Of a stretch of 5,821 nucleotides of DNA, positions 5,690-5,821 are shown piece after piece. Origin of the DNA: an uncultured Polyangiaceae bacterium. GTDB lineage: Bacteria; Myxococcota_A; Polyangia; Polyangiales; Houyiibacteriaceae. Numbering within the stretch: position 1 is the first letter of the stretch; every line of letters starts with the position of its first letter. Below the pieces are notes generated by a model. That model worked only from the letters and a program-made list of their open reading frames with translations, was not told where the DNA came from and did no database searches. A program made the translations under genes and the position numbers. The stretch is from contig CAMYJN010000179.1 of NCBI GenBank assembly GCA_947258625.1, positions 1 to 5,821 on the forward strand, read 5' to 3'.

Positions 5690-5821
5690 GATCGAAGGGC
5701 TGCGCGCGAGCGGGCTCGGATAATCACGGCTAGCAGGTTGAGCGAGAACGTGAGTACGAGCAAGACGAGCACCGTGCCGAAGAGGGTCGGCCTCGCCGCG
5801 TCGACGTTCGGTGATTGCGTC
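5686..5821 (-). CDS. pstA: Phosphate ABC transporter permease PstA, C-terminal fragment (partial)
   Basis: The minus-strand frame runs from the window edge to a TGA at 5688-5686 and encodes the last 44 residues. It contains one hydrophobic helix (about [19 protein letters not shown]) followed by a basic tail ([10 protein letters not shown]). A final membrane helix ending in an NLLA-type motif and an Arg-rich cytoplasmic tail is typical of PstA and PstC permeases. Its position directly before pstB, with a 4-base ATGA overlap, favours PstA (usual order pstS-C-A-B-phoU). A fused or divergent permease cannot be excluded because most of the gene lies outside the window. Confidence 0.82.
   Translation of the reverse strand, partial: TQSPNVDAARPTLFGTVLVLLVLTFSLNLLAVIIRARSRAALRS

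Noticed and set aside
1..5821. CRISPR arrays, tRNA or rRNA genes, insertion sequences, toxin-antitoxin or phage genes
   Set aside because: Looked for by eye on both strands; no repeat arrays, transposase motifs, RNA-gene signatures or composition breaks seen.

Overview
The window is a phosphate-starvation (Pho) regulon locus from a Gram-negative bacterium. By eye the GC content is moderately high, roughly 60%. TTG and GTG starts appear likely, and Shine-Dalgarno sequences are weak or absent before several genes. An outer-membrane porin and a lipoprotein are encoded, so the cell has an outer membrane. The protein style would suit a deltaproteobacterial or Myxococcota-like lineage, but nothing here fixes the taxonomy.

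Layout: positions 1-225 hold no convincing complete gene. A very short divergent reading frame may begin at position 32 on the minus strand, and a candidate PhoB operator lies at 178-195. The plus strand then carries phoB (response regulator), phoR (sensor kinase), an OprP/OprO-type phosphate-selective porin, and a small lipoprotein resembling the DUF4156/RcsF type. A second candidate PhoB operator straddles the phoR stop codon, just ahead of the porin. From the right edge the minus strand carries the C-terminus of pstA, then pstB and phoU. These overlap by 4 bases and by 1 base, and they run tail to tail into the lipoprotein gene with 16 bases between the two stop codons.

How it works together: PstA and PstB belong to the high-affinity phosphate ABC importer (pstS and pstC would lie outside the window). 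In the standard model, PhoU relays the transporter's state to PhoR, which has no periplasmic sensor domain of its own here. PhoR controls PhoB phosphorylation. PhoB would activate phoB itself and the porin, which brings phosphate (or another anion) across the outer membrane. The window therefore covers most of the route from outer membrane to cytoplasm plus its control circuit.

The core genes are ordinary and securely identified. The less ordinary points are the two operator candidates lying very close to start codons without Shine-Dalgarno sequences (possible leaderless messages), the porin-lipoprotein gene pair, an Asp-to-Asn change in the ATP-binding G1 box of PhoR, and the tightly convergent gene arrangement. 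I do not see a wholly new system.
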